Assembly (NCBI RefSeq): GCF_021049305.1
Contig: NZ_CP088081.1
Span: 2,294,001-2,358,000, forward strand
Direction: 5' to 3'
From: Ideonella dechloratans
Lineage (GTDB): Bacteria > Pseudomonadota > Gammaproteobacteria > Burkholderiales > Burkholderiaceae_C
DNA: 64,000 bases
The notes under the pieces were generated by a model. It searched no databases, had not been told where the DNA came from, and saw nothing but the letters and a program-made list of their open reading frames with translations. A program made the translations under genes and the position numbers. This document shows, piece after piece, positions 8,301 through 18,772 of this stretch (position 1 is its first letter; the number at the start of each line of letters is the position of its first letter).

Positions 8301-10562
8301 TCAGCGGCGACGCACCTGGCGCACGCCGGCCACCTGCCCCACCTGCACCAGCACCTGCTGCAGGCGCGATGCGTCCGCCACCTCGATGGTGAAGGTCATG
8401 CGGGCGGTGCGGCCGTGCATGTCGGTCACCGTCTGGCTGTGCACGCCCACCACCTGCATGCGTTCCTTGGCGAACACTTCGGAGATGTCGCGCAGCAGCG
8501 CGGTGCGGTCGGCGGCTTCGATCTGCACGTCCACCGGGTAGGCGGCTTCGCCGGCCTTGGCGGCCGCGCCCCAGGTGACGGCGATCACCCGCTCGGGCAT
8601 GCGGTCGGCCATGTGGCGGAAGTTGGAACAGTCCTGCCGGTGCACGGCCACGCCCTTGCCGCGGGTGACGAAGCCGCCGATGGCGTCGGGCGGCGCGGGC
8701 CGGCAGCAGCGCGCCAGGTTGGTCAGCAGGCTGTCCACGCCCACCACCAGCACGCCACCGCGCGCGGTGGGTGCGTCACTGGCGGTGCGCTTGAGCAGCG
8801 GGTTGTCGTCTTCGGACGGCGCGGGCGGCGGGCGCAGCAGCTGCTCGATGTTGCGCAGCGAGTATTCGTCCTTGCCCACCAGCTCGAAGAGGTCGTCGGC
8901 TTCCTTGAAGCCCAGCTGGCTGGCCAGCTCGCTGAGCTTGAGGGCGGTCTTGCCTTCGCGCTGCAGCAGCTTTTCCACCGCCTCGCGGCCGCGGGCGATG
9001 GTGTCGGCCTGGGCCCGGGCGTTGAACCAGGCGCGCACCTTGGCGCGGGCCCGCGGGCTCTTGAGGAAACCGGCCTCGGGGTTGAGCCAGTCCAGCGAGG
9101 GGCCGCCTTCCTTGACCGCGGTGATCTCCACCGTCTGGCCGTTGGCCAGCGGGGTGGTCAGCGGCACCATGGCCCCGTCCACCTTGGCGCCGCGGCAGCG
9201 GTGGCCCAGGTCGGTGTGCAGGGCGTAGGCAAAGTCCACCGGGGTGGCGCCGGCGGTCAGCTCCACCAGCGCAGCCTGCGGGGTAAAGACGTAGACGCGG
9301 TCGTCGAAGCGGCCCTGCACCTGGCCGGCGCCCTGGCCCGAAAAATCACGCTCCCAGGCCAGCAGCTGGCGCAGCACGGCCTTGCGGGCCTCGGCCACGC
9401 GCTGCTCGAACTCACCCGCGGCGCTGACGCCGCCATAGCCCTTGGTGCCAGCCTCCTTGTAGGCCCAGTGCGCGGCCACGCCGTACTCGGCATGCTCGTG
9501 CATCTCCTGGGTGCGGATCTGCACCTCCAGCGGCCGGCCCTCGTCGTCCAGTACCACGGTGTGCAGCGAACGGTAGCCGTTGGGCTTGGGCTTGGCGATG
9601 TAGTCGTCGTATTCGGCGGCCACCGCGCGGTAGCGCTCGTGCACGCGGCTGAGCGCGGCATAGCAGGCCGGGATGTCGGCCACCACCACGCGCAGCGCGC
9701 GCACGTCCATCACCTTCTCGAAGGGCAGGTGCTTGCCCTGCATCTTCTTCCAGATGCTGTAGATGTGCTTGGGCCGGCCATAGACCACGGCCGGGATGCC
9801 GTGGGACTGCAGGTCGCTGCCCATCTGCAGGCGGGCGGCTTCCACGCTGGCCTCGCGCTCCACGCGCTTCTCGGCCAGCAGCTTGGCGATGCGGCGGTAC
9901 TCGTCGCCCTGCAGGAAGCGGAAGGACAGGTCCTCCAGTTCCCACTTGATCTGCCAGATGCCCAGGCGATTGGCCAGCGGCGCGAACACGGCCTTGGCCT
10001 CTTCGGCCAGGGCCACCGGGCAGTCGCGCTTGCTGGCGGCAAACCAGCGCAGCGTCTGCAGGCGCGAAGCCAGGCGCAGCAGCACCACCCGCAGGTCCTT
10101 GGAGAAGGCCAGCAGCATCTTGCGCACGCGCTCGGTCTGCTCGGCGCGCTGGGCATCGCCCAACTGGGCTTCGCGCGCGGCGCGCTGGATCTGCACCAGC
10201 TTGCGGGTGAGCACCACCAGGCTGGCGTAGGACGGCCCGAAAGCCTTCTCCACCACGTCCTCGGGGCGCTGCAGGAAGTCGGCCGCATAGACCAGGAAGG
10301 CCGCGGCCTGCAGCGAGGGCCCACCGCCGATGCTGGCCAGGATGGCGGCCACGCCCTGGGCGTGGGCATAGGCGTCCTCGCCGCTGTCCATCACGCGGCC
10401 GGCCAGCAGCGGCTCGGCAAAGGCCATGGCACGGTTGAGCGCGGCCAGCGCCTCTTCGGTGGCGGGATGGTCCGTGCGTTGCGGCGCCACCCGCTCATCG
10501 GGCTCGGAGGCCAGCGAGACGATCGGTGCCGTGCTGCTCAGGGTCTCGGCAGAACTCTTCAT
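8301..10562 (-). CDS. relA: GTP pyrophosphokinase RelA (synthetase-type RSH protein)
   Basis: 753 residues with RSH architecture: an HD-like N-terminal domain, a (p)ppGpp synthetase domain (EYDDYIAKPKPNGYRSLHTVV, then EVQIRT and HAEYGVAAHW), a TGS domain (DRVYVFTPQ) and a C-terminal ACT domain (RTALLRDISEVFAKE). The HD region reads FLVYAADF where a hydrolase has its His-Asp pair. It therefore probably cannot degrade (p)ppGpp and fits RelA rather than SpoT. It makes the stringent-response alarmone on uncharged-tRNA ribosomes. Its ATG overlaps the stop of the upstream hydrolase gene by 4 bases, indicating translational coupling. Confidence 0.94.
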   Translation of the reverse strand: MKSSAETLSSTAPIVSLASEPDERVAPQRTDHPATEEALAALNRAMAFAEPLLAGRVMDSGEDAYAHAQGVAAILASIGGGPSLQAAAFLVYAADFLQRPEDVVEKAFGPSYASLVVLTRKLVQIQRAAREAQLGDAQRAEQTERVRKMLLAFSKDLRVVLLRLASRLQTLRWFAASKRDCPVALAEEAKAVFAPLANRLGIWQIKWELEDLSFRFLQGDEYRRIAKLLAEKRVEREASVEAARLQMGSDLQSHGIPAVVYGRPKHIYSIWKKMQGKHLPFEKVMDVRALRVVVADIPACYAALSRVHERYRAVAAEYDDYIAKPKPNGYRSLHTVVLDDEGRPLEVQIRTQEMHEHAEYGVAAHWAYKEAGTKGYGGVSAAGEFEQRVAEARKAVLRQLLAWERDFSGQGAGQVQGRFDDRVYVFTPQAALVELTAGATPVDFAYALHTDLGHRCRGAKVDGAMVPLTTPLANGQTVEITAVKEGGPSLDWLNPEAGFLKSPRARAKVRAWFNARAQADTIARGREAVEKLLQREGKTALKLSELASQLGFKEADDLFELVGKDEYSLRNIEQLLRPPPAPSEDDNPLLKRTASDAPTARGGVLVVGVDSLLTNLARCCRPAPPDAIGGFVTRGKGVAVHRQDCSNFRHMADRMPERVIAVTWGAAAKAGEAAYPVDVQIEAADRTALLRDISEVFAKERMQVVGVHSQTVTDMHGRTARMTFTIEVADASRLQQVLVQVGQVAGVRQVRRR

Positions 10563-11440
10563 GGGGACAACAGGAAATCGCGCACGACGGCCACCTGGTC
10601 GGGCGCCACCAGCGTGGGGGCATGGCCCACGCCGGCGAATTCGTGCAAGCGGGCCCGCGGGCCGCGCTGGGTCATGGCCTGGGCGGTGGCGGGCGACAGC
10701 AGATCGGACTCCGCGCCGCGCAGCAGCAGCGTGGGGCAGGCAATGCGGTCATAGCTGGCCCACAGGGCCGCTTCGCCCGCAGCCGCCAGTTCGGGCGTGA
10801 TGGCCGTGAAGGCGTGGCGGATGGCCGGGTCGTAATGGGGTTTGAAGCCGGTGCCGTCCGGGGTGATCTGGTGCTCGGTCAGCGCCAGCCATTGCGCACG
10901 GGTGTGGGGGCCGAAGCTCTGCGAGATGGCCCACAGCGCGTCGGCCGCCTCGTCCAGCGTGGCCCAGTGGGCCGGCTGCCCCAGGTACTGGCCGATGCGC
11001 TGCAGCGAGGCCGGCTCGATGGCCGGGCCGACGTCGTTGAGCACCAGGCGGCTCACCGGCGAGCCCGCCAGGCTGGCCACGCCCAGGCCGATCAGCCCGC
11101 CCATCGACGTGCCCACCCAGTGCACCTCTTGCGCATCCAGCCGGGCCAGCAGCGTCACCATGTCGGCCACGTAGTAGGGAATGGCGTAGCCCATCGGGTC
11201 GGCCAGCCAGTCGGATTCCCCGCGGCCCACCACATCGGGGCAGATCACGCGGTAGTCATCGGCCAGGGCCTGGGCCAGCACGTCGAAGTCCCGCCCCTGG
11301 CGGGTCAGGCCGTGCACGCAGACCAGCACCTTCGGATTGGCCGCGTCACCCCACTCGTGGTAGGCCATGCGGTGCAGGCCGCGGCTGTCCAGGCATTGCA
11401 CAAAACGCAGGCGAGGCTCGGGGCTGGAAAAGTCGTTCAT
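10559..11440 (-). CDS. Alpha/beta hydrolase
   Basis: 293 residues from the ATG at 11440 (MNDFSSPEPRLRF); the open frame extends upstream but without family similarity. The nucleophile elbow is GTSMGG, an oxyanion segment follows VCVHGLTRQGRD, and the late GVGHAPT supplies the likely catalytic histidine. The substrate is unknown. Opposite it lies 3-hydroxybutyrate dehydrogenase, so an esterase role on PHB oligomers is possible but not shown. It is co-transcribed with relA. Confidence 0.85.
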   Translation of the reverse strand: MNDFSSPEPRLRFVQCLDSRGLHRMAYHEWGDAANPKVLVCVHGLTRQGRDFDVLAQALADDYRVICPDVVGRGESDWLADPMGYAIPYYVADMVTLLARLDAQEVHWVGTSMGGLIGLGVASLAGSPVSRLVLNDVGPAIEPASLQRIGQYLGQPAHWATLDEAADALWAISQSFGPHTRAQWLALTEHQITPDGTGFKPHYDPAIRHAFTAITPELAAAGEAALWASYDRIACPTLLLRGAESDLLSPATAQAMTQRGPRARLHEFAGVGHAPTLVAPDQVAVVRDFLLSP

Positions 11441-11529
11441 GATGATGTCGCGCGCGGCATGGGCATGTCGTGGGCCAGATAATCCACTGTAGCAACCAAA
11501 CCACGCTTTCACCTCAAGGAGACTTGCAT

Positions 11530-12300
11530 ATGCTCAAAGGAAAAACGGCCTTGGTCACGGGTTCCACCAGCGGCATCGGCCTGGGCATTGCCAAGGCCCT
11601 GGCCGCCCAGGGTGCGAACGTGATGCTCAACGGCTTCGGCGAGGTGGAAGCCGCCAAGGCCGAGGTGGCCGCCCTGTGTGTGGCCGTGGGCTACCACGGC
11701 GCGGACATGAGCCAGCCCGGCGAGATCGCCGAGATGATTTCGGCCTGCCAGAGCCAGTTCGGCGCTCTGGACATCCTGGTCAACAACGCCGGCATCCAGT
11801 ACGTGGCGCCGGTGGACGAATTTCCGGTCGAGCGCTGGGACGCGATCATCGCGATCAACCTGTCCTCGGCCTTCCACACCACCCGCCTGGCCCTGCCGGG
11901 CATGAAGGCCCGCGGCTGGGGCCGCATCATCAACGTGGCCTCGGTGCACGGCCTGGTGGCCTCGGCCAACAAGTCGGCCTATGTGGCGGCCAAGCACGGC
12001 ATCATCGGCCTGACCAAGACCACCGCGCTGGAAACCGCCACCACCGGCGTGACCGCCAACGCCATCTGCCCGGGCTGGGTGCTGACCCCGCTGGTGCAGA
12101 AGCAGGTGGATGCCCGCGCCGCGGCCGAAGGTGTCTCCAACGAGGAAGCCAAGCGCCGTCTGCTGGCCGAGAAGGAGCCCTCGCTGCAGTTCACCACGCC
12201 CGAGGAACTGGGCGCGATGGCGGTGTTCATGTGCTCGCCCGCCGCCGACAACCTGCGCGGCGCCGCCATCAACATGGACGGCGGCTGGGTGGCGCAGTGA
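11530..12300 (+). CDS. bdhA: 3-hydroxybutyrate dehydrogenase (SDR family)
   Basis: 256 residues from the ATG at 11530, chosen because AAGGAGA (about 11516-11522) sits at Shine-Dalgarno distance. It is a classical short-chain dehydrogenase: TGSTSGIGLGIA cofactor loop, NNAGIQYV, catalytic Ser in VASVHG and YVAAK. The motif set and the C-terminus AINMDGGWVAQ match bacterial D-beta-hydroxybutyrate dehydrogenases, which interconvert 3-hydroxybutyrate and acetoacetate with NAD. It would act in breakdown of PHB, in line with phaR at 4.6 kb. Confidence 0.93.
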   Translation: MLKGKTALVTGSTSGIGLGIAKALAAQGANVMLNGFGEVEAAKAEVAALCVAVGYHGADMSQPGEIAEMISACQSQFGALDILVNNAGIQYVAPVDEFPVERWDAIIAINLSSAFHTTRLALPGMKARGWGRIINVASVHGLVASANKSAYVAAKHGIIGLTKTTALETATTGVTANAICPGWVLTPLVQKQVDARAAAEGVSNEEAKRRLLAEKEPSLQFTTPEELGAMAVFMCSPAADNLRGAAINMDGGWVAQ

Positions 12301-12318
12301 GCGCCCCCCGCATCCGGC

Positions 12319-13052
12319 TCACTTGAGCTGGATGCTGCCGGCCACGGTGGCGGTGACGCTGCCCTTGCCGGCCTCCACCGGCAGGGACTCGCCGTCGCCC
12401 ACCTTGGCGGCGGCCATGGCCACCCGGAAGCGCGGCTCGGGCATCGGCGCACCGCCGTCGGTGTTCACCGACACCTCGCGCAGCGTGTAGCCGCCAAAGC
12501 CGAACTGGCGGGCATAGTCGCCCGCCTCGGCCCGGAAGCGGGCGATGGCCTGGGCGGTGGCCTCGGTCTGCAGCTTCTCGCGCGCCTCCCGCGACAGGCT
12601 GTAGCCCACGCGGGGGAGATGGTCAGGCTGCCGATCTGGCCGGAGAGCTGGGCGATGGCCGGCATGTCCCGGCCCTCGATGACCAGCTCGGTCGAGCCCT
12701 GCCAGCCGGTGATGCCGCCCTTGCTGCCGTAGCGCGGATAGACCGAGAAGGCGCCGCTGCGCAATTCCACCTGCCCGGGCCGGGCCTGGCGCCGTGCCTG
12801 GGCCATGGCGCCCTCCACCGCCTGCTTGAGCTGCTGCTGCACCTGGGTGGCGTCGCTGCCCTCCCGGGTGACGGACAGCACCAGGGTCATCCAGTCCTGG
12901 GGCGCTTCCACCGTGGCCTGGGCGCTGAGGTTCAGCACCCCCTCGGGCGCAGCCGCAGGCACCTGGGCCTGCGCCGCGGCCGCCGCGGTGAGCATGGACA
13001 GGCCGGCCAGACGGCTGCCGGAGCGAAGAAGGTGCAGATGTGTCGTCTTCAT
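12319..13052 (-). pseudogene. SIMPL-domain (DUF541) periplasmic protein, frameshifted
   Basis: Two partial frames together encode one SIMPL/DUF541 protein of about 244 residues. The first, from 13052, has a signal peptide ending AAAAAQAQ and reads to IAQLSGQIGSLTIS. The second picks up at VGYSLSREAREKL in another frame and ends at 12319. The break coincides with a run of five C on the coding strand (12612-12616); one extra C would restore a single frame. It may be a real mutation or an assembly error in a homopolymer. Function of the family is unclear; members are periplasmic or outer-membrane associated. Confidence 0.85.
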
Positions 13053-13077
13053 GCGTCCATTAACGCATGAAGACGAC
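13042..13077. repeat. Perfect 15-bp inverted repeat over the SIMPL gene start
   Basis: Arms 13042-13056 and 13063-13077 are exactly complementary with a 6-base loop. The SIMPL-gene ATG (13050-13052) lies inside one arm, so in the leftward transcript the start codon would be base-paired. Confidence 0.8.
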
Positions 13078-13121
13078 TTGGTGGACGACCCGATGGCGCA
13101 GCGATGTGAGAGAGCGGGAAC

Positions 13122-13192
13122 ATTTGTAACAGAGGGTCAGGGTCGGCCGGAAACCCGAAATCCGCCCCGCACAATCCGGCTCTGTTACAAAT
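13122..13192. promoter_or_regulatory. Inverted repeat upstream of ompR (possible operator)
   Basis: ATTTGTAACAGAG (13122-13134) and its exact reverse complement (13180-13192) are separated by 45 bases. The right arm ends 12 bases before the ompR ATG. The half-site core TGTAACA / TGTTACA resembles sites of OmpR-family regulators, so autoregulation is a reasonable guess. Confidence 0.5.
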
Positions 13193-13204
13193 TGGGGTCC
13201 GACC

Positions 13205-13939
13205 ATGAATGCCACCTCCTCCCCCCGCCAGGACCGCATCGTCGTCGTCGATGACGATGCCCGCATCCGCGACCTGCTGCGCCGCTATCTGACCCAGGAG
13301 GGTTTCGACGTGCTGCTGGCGGAAGATGCCAAGGCCCTGGCCCGGCTGCAGACCCGCGAGACCATCGACCTCATCGTGCTGGACCTGATGCTGCCGGGCG
13401 AGGACGGCCTGTCCATCTGCCGCCGCCTGCGTGCCGCCGGCGACCGCACCCCCATCATCATGCTGACCGCCAAGGTCGAGGACGTGGACCGCATCGTCGG
13501 CCTGGAAGTGGGCGCCGACGACTACCTGCCCAAGCCCTTCAACCCGCGCGAGCTGCTGGCCCGCATCCACGCCGTGCTGCGCCGCCGGCCCACGCAAGAA
13601 GCCCCCGGTGCCCCCGCCAAGGAGCCGCAGACCGTCACCTTCGGCCCCTTCGAGTTCGATCTCTCGCTGCGCCGGCTGACCAAGGACGGCGAGCAGATCA
13701 CCCTGACCACCGGCGAGTTCTCGATGCTCAAGGCCCTGGTGCGCCACCCGCGCCAGCCCCTGTCGCGCGACAAGCTGGCCCAGCTGGCCCGTGGCCGCGA
13801 GTTCGAACCCTTCGACCGCAGCCTGGACGTGCAGATTTCCCGCCTGCGCAAGATGCTGGAACCCGATCCGTCCAACCCGCGCTACATCCAGACCGTCTGG
13901 GGTGTGGGCTACGTCTTCATTCCCGGCGACACTGCCTGA
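13205..13939 (+). CDS. ompR: Response regulator, OmpR family
   Basis: 244 residues. The receiver domain has the acidic pair VVDDDA, phospho-acceptor in LIVLDLMLPGEDG and the lysine in LPKPF. A winged-helix transcriptional-regulator domain follows (TTGEFSMLKALVRHPRQPLSRD, ending YIQTVWGVGYVFIP; written here as two shorter signatures: TTGEFSML and VWGVGYVF). It pairs with the EnvZ-type kinase 43 bases downstream. The closest named relatives are OmpR/RisA of beta- and gammaproteobacteria, which control porins and envelope genes. A 13-bp inverted repeat precedes the gene. Confidence 0.93.
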   Translation: MNATSSPRQDRIVVVDDDARIRDLLRRYLTQEGFDVLLAEDAKALARLQTRETIDLIVLDLMLPGEDGLSICRRLRAAGDRTPIIMLTAKVEDVDRIVGLEVGADDYLPKPFNPRELLARIHAVLRRRPTQEAPGAPAKEPQTVTFGPFEFDLSLRRLTKDGEQITLTTGEFSMLKALVRHPRQPLSRDKLAQLARGREFEPFDRSLDVQISRLRKMLEPDPSNPRYIQTVWGVGYVFIPGDTA

Positions 13940-13982
13940 ACCCTGACACCCTTTGCTGCGCCAGGCTGCGCTCCCCGCTGTC

Positions 13983-15317
13983 GTGTCCCTCAAACGCCCT
14001 GCCCTGTCGCTGAACCTGTTCTGGCGCACCTTCGTGCTGCTGGCCCTGCTGTTGACCGGCGGCGTGGCCGCCTGGGTGCAGACGCTGCGCCAGCTGGAGT
14101 TCGAACCCCGCGTGGCACAGGCGGCGCAGCAGCTGGCCAGCCTGGTCAACCTCTCGCGCGCGGCGCTGCAGTATTCGGACGGCATCAACCGCATCGCGGT
14201 CATCAAGACCATGAGCGAGCGCGAGGCGGTGCGCATCCTGCCGCGCAGCAAGGACGACCGCTGGGAGCCGCTGGAGACCGACCGATTCACCCGCCAGGTG
14301 GGCGCCGAGCTCAAGTCCCGGCTGGGCGACGACACGCTGCTGGCCCGCTCGGTCAATGACGAGCCGGCGCTCTGGATCGGCTTCACCATCGAGCAGGACC
14401 CGTACTGGCTGCAGGCCGACTATGCCCGGGTCGAGCCGCTCACGCCCAGCACCTGGATCGTCTGGGTGTCCATCGCCCTGCTCTTCTCGGTGCTGGGGGC
14501 GGCAGTCATCGCCAGCCTGATCAACAAGCCGCTGAAGAACCTGTCCTTCGCGGCCAGCCGCATCCGCGAAGGCGAGTACGACTCCCGCCTGGACGAGAGC
14601 AACATCACCACCGAGATCCGCGCTGTGAACATCGGCTTCAACCGCATGGCCCGCGAGCTGGCCAAGGTCGAGGAGGAGCGCGCGGTGATGCTGGCCGGCA
14701 TCTCGCATGACCTGCGCACGCCGCTGGCCCGGCTGCGGCTGGAGGCCGAGATCAGCGTGGCCGACGAAGAGGCCCGCAAGGCCATGGCGCAGGACATCGA
14801 CCAGCTCGACGCCATCATCGACAAGTTCATGGACTACGCCCGGCCGGACGACACCAAGACCAAGCCGGTGGACCTGGGCCTGGTGATCGAACGCGAGGCC
14901 GCCGCCTTCCGCGACAAGTCGCAGATCCGCTTCTCTCTGCGCCTGCCGCCGGGCATCAAGGTGCAGGGCGACGACGTGGAACTGGGCCGCGTTTTCGCCA
15001 ACCTGTTCGAGAACGCCCGCCGCTACGGCCGCACGGTGGAAACCGGGGTGGCCAAGGTCAAGGTCAGCCACGTGATCACCGGCGACACGGTCATCGTCAC
15101 TGTGCGCGACTACGGCCAGGGCGTGCCGCCCGAGAAGCTCGACCAGCTCACCACCCCCTTCTTCCGTGGCGACGCCGCCCGCACCGCGGCCACCGGTGCG
15201 GGCCTGGGCTTGGCCATCGTCAAGAAGGCGCTGCAGCGCATCGGCGCCTCGCTGGAACTGGTGAACGCCCGCGATGGCGGGCTGATGGCTCACATCCGGC
15301 TGCGCCGGGCCAGCTGA
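13983..15317 (+). CDS. envZ: Sensor histidine kinase, EnvZ-like
   Basis: 444 residues from the GTG at 13983 (SLKRPALSLNLFWRTF); an in-frame TTG at 13953 is the alternative. A membrane segment near residues 15-35 and a second around 160-180 flank a periplasmic sensor of about 120 residues. HAMP follows, then the H-box AGISHDLRTPLARLRLE, an N-box (ANLFENARRYG) and GAGLGLAIV. It is expected to phosphorylate and dephosphorylate the adjacent OmpR-type regulator. The signal is unknown; RisS/EnvZ relatives respond to osmotic or acid conditions. Confidence 0.92.
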   Translation: MSLKRPALSLNLFWRTFVLLALLLTGGVAAWVQTLRQLEFEPRVAQAAQQLASLVNLSRAALQYSDGINRIAVIKTMSEREAVRILPRSKDDRWEPLETDRFTRQVGAELKSRLGDDTLLARSVNDEPALWIGFTIEQDPYWLQADYARVEPLTPSTWIVWVSIALLFSVLGAAVIASLINKPLKNLSFAASRIREGEYDSRLDESNITTEIRAVNIGFNRMARELAKVEEERAVMLAGISHDLRTPLARLRLEAEISVADEEARKAMAQDIDQLDAIIDKFMDYARPDDTKTKPVDLGLVIEREAAAFRDKSQIRFSLRLPPGIKVQGDDVELGRVFANLFENARRYGRTVETGVAKVKVSHVITGDTVIVTVRDYGQGVPPEKLDQLTTPFFRGDAARTAATGAGLGLAIVKKALQRIGASLELVNARDGGLMAHIRLRRAS

Positions 15318-15340
15318 GCCCCCTTCCGACGCAGGCCGGC

Positions 15341-15393
15341 GGGGTGGCGAAAATCCGCCACCCCACCCGAACGGTGGCGGCATGCCGCCACCG
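15341..15393. promoter_or_regulatory. Two identical dyads, candidate enhancer sites for the DctD-type activator
   Basis: GGTGGCG-N6-CGCCACC occurs twice: 15343-15362 (extended to 9-bp arms at 15341-15364) and 15373-15392 (extended to 15372-15393). The centres are exactly 30 bp apart, close to three helical turns. They lie about 110-160 bases upstream of a sigma-54 promoter, the usual place for upstream activator sites. Without a T run they are poor terminators for envZ. Confidence 0.6.
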
Positions 15394-15500
15394 GGTTCCC
15401 CCCGAGCGGCGGCCCGATCCAAGCCTTCAGTGAGCCCGCAGGGCCTCTTTTTTGAGGGCTATCCCTGAGCTTCCTCCCGCGTTTCTCCCGCCTCCCAGGC

Positions 15501-15516
15501 TGGCACACCGCGTGCA
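15501..15516 (+). promoter_or_regulatory. Sigma-54 (-24/-12) promoter of the TAXI-TRAP cluster
   Basis: TGGCAC-N6-TGCA with exactly ten bases between the invariant GG and GC. It matches the RpoN consensus TGGCACG-N4-TTGCW except at the seventh and twelfth bases. The predicted start is near 15528, about 43 bases before the binding-protein ATG. A DctD-type sigma-54 activator is encoded at the end of the same cluster. Confidence 0.75.
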
Positions 15517-15570
15517 ACATGGGCTGCGATGGTCACCGCCATCCTTCCCACATCACAACGGAGACAAAGC

Positions 15571-16521
15571 ATGCGAAAGCTGCACGCCCTGATCGCTGGC
15601 GCGGTCTGTGCCTTCTCGATGGCGACCGCCTCGGCCCAGGCCCAGTTCATCAACGTCCTGACCGGTGGCACCAGCGGGGTCTACTACCCGATGGGTGTGG
15701 CCCTCTCCCAGCTCTACGGCAAGGCCATGCCCAGTGCCAAGGTCACCGTGCAAGCCACCAAGGCCTCAGCCGAGAATCTCAACCTGCTGGAAGCGGGCCG
15801 CGGCGAGATCGGCTTCACGCTGGGTGATGCACTGTCCGATGCCTGGCAGGGCAATGCCGAAGCCGGCTTCAAGGCCCCGCTGAAGAAGCTGCGCACAGTC
15901 GCCGGCATCTATTCGAACTACATCCAGATCGTGGCCAGCGCCGATTCCGGCATCCACACCCTGGCCGACCTCAAGGGCAAGCGCGTGTCCGTGGGCGCGC
16001 CCAAGTCCGGCACCGAACTGAACGCGCGCGCCATCCTGCGCGCCGCCGGCCTGAGCTACCAGAGTCTGGGCAAGGTCGAGTACCTGCCCTTCGGCGAATC
16101 GGTCGAGCTGATGAAGAACCGCCAGCTCGACGCCACCCTGCAGTCGGCCGGCCTGGGCGTGTCGGCCCTGCGGGATCTGTCCACCTCGATGAAGATCGTC
16201 GTCGTGCCCATCCCGGCCGACGTCATCGCCAAGGTGGGCGACGCGGCCTACCAGCCCGCCACCATCCCGGCCAACACCTACGACGGCCAGACCGCCGACG
16301 TGCCCACCGCGGCGATCCAGAACTTCCTGGTCACCCACGCCGGTGTGTCGGACGACACGGTCTACCAGATGACCAAGGCCATGTTCAGCAACCTGCCGGC
16401 CCTGGTGGCGGCCCACTCGGCGGCCAAGGGCATCAGCCTGCAGAACGCGGCCAAGACCTCGCCCATCCCCCTGCACCCCGGTGCCATCAAGTACTACAAG
16501 GAAGTCGGCCTGCTGAAGTGA
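15571..16521 (+). CDS. TAXI family TRAP transporter solute-binding protein
   Basis: 316 residues from the ATG at 15571, with GGAGA about 8 bases upstream. A Sec signal peptide ends near ASAQAQ, and the mature protein starts FINVLTGGTSGVYYPMG, the hallmark of TAXI (TRAP-associated extracytoplasmic immunogenic) binding proteins. Further family segments are QATKASAENL and LKGKRVSVGAPKSGTE. It captures an unknown substrate, probably an organic acid or amino acid, in the periplasm and delivers it to the permease 116 bases downstream. Confidence 0.95.
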   Translation: MRKLHALIAGAVCAFSMATASAQAQFINVLTGGTSGVYYPMGVALSQLYGKAMPSAKVTVQATKASAENLNLLEAGRGEIGFTLGDALSDAWQGNAEAGFKAPLKKLRTVAGIYSNYIQIVASADSGIHTLADLKGKRVSVGAPKSGTELNARAILRAAGLSYQSLGKVEYLPFGESVELMKNRQLDATLQSAGLGVSALRDLSTSMKIVVVPIPADVIAKVGDAAYQPATIPANTYDGQTADVPTAAIQNFLVTHAGVSDDTVYQMTKAMFSNLPALVAAHSAAKGISLQNAAKTSPIPLHPGAIKYYKEVGLLK

Positions 16522-16637
16522 GCGTGAAGTGAGCGGGCCGCGTGCCCTCTCCTTCCCCTCCCTTCCCTTCGCCTGACTGCCCCCGCGCCCCGGCCCGTGC
16601 CAGGGCGCCCCTCTGCCCCGCGCGCAGGAGTTCCCGC

Positions 16638-18764
<2,127 letters not shown>

Positions 18765-18772
18765 GCACCGCG

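Noticed and set aside
12319..12609. A separate small gene at the end of the SIMPL region
   Set aside because: Its sequence is the C-terminal half of the SIMPL domain in another frame, best explained by one missing base.
15341..15393. Tandem hairpins as the envZ terminator
   Set aside because: Neither stem is followed by a T run, and both share the same GGTGGCG-N6-CGCCACC dyad at fixed spacing, which fits protein binding better. A weak T-rich stem near 15430-15460 is a likelier terminator.
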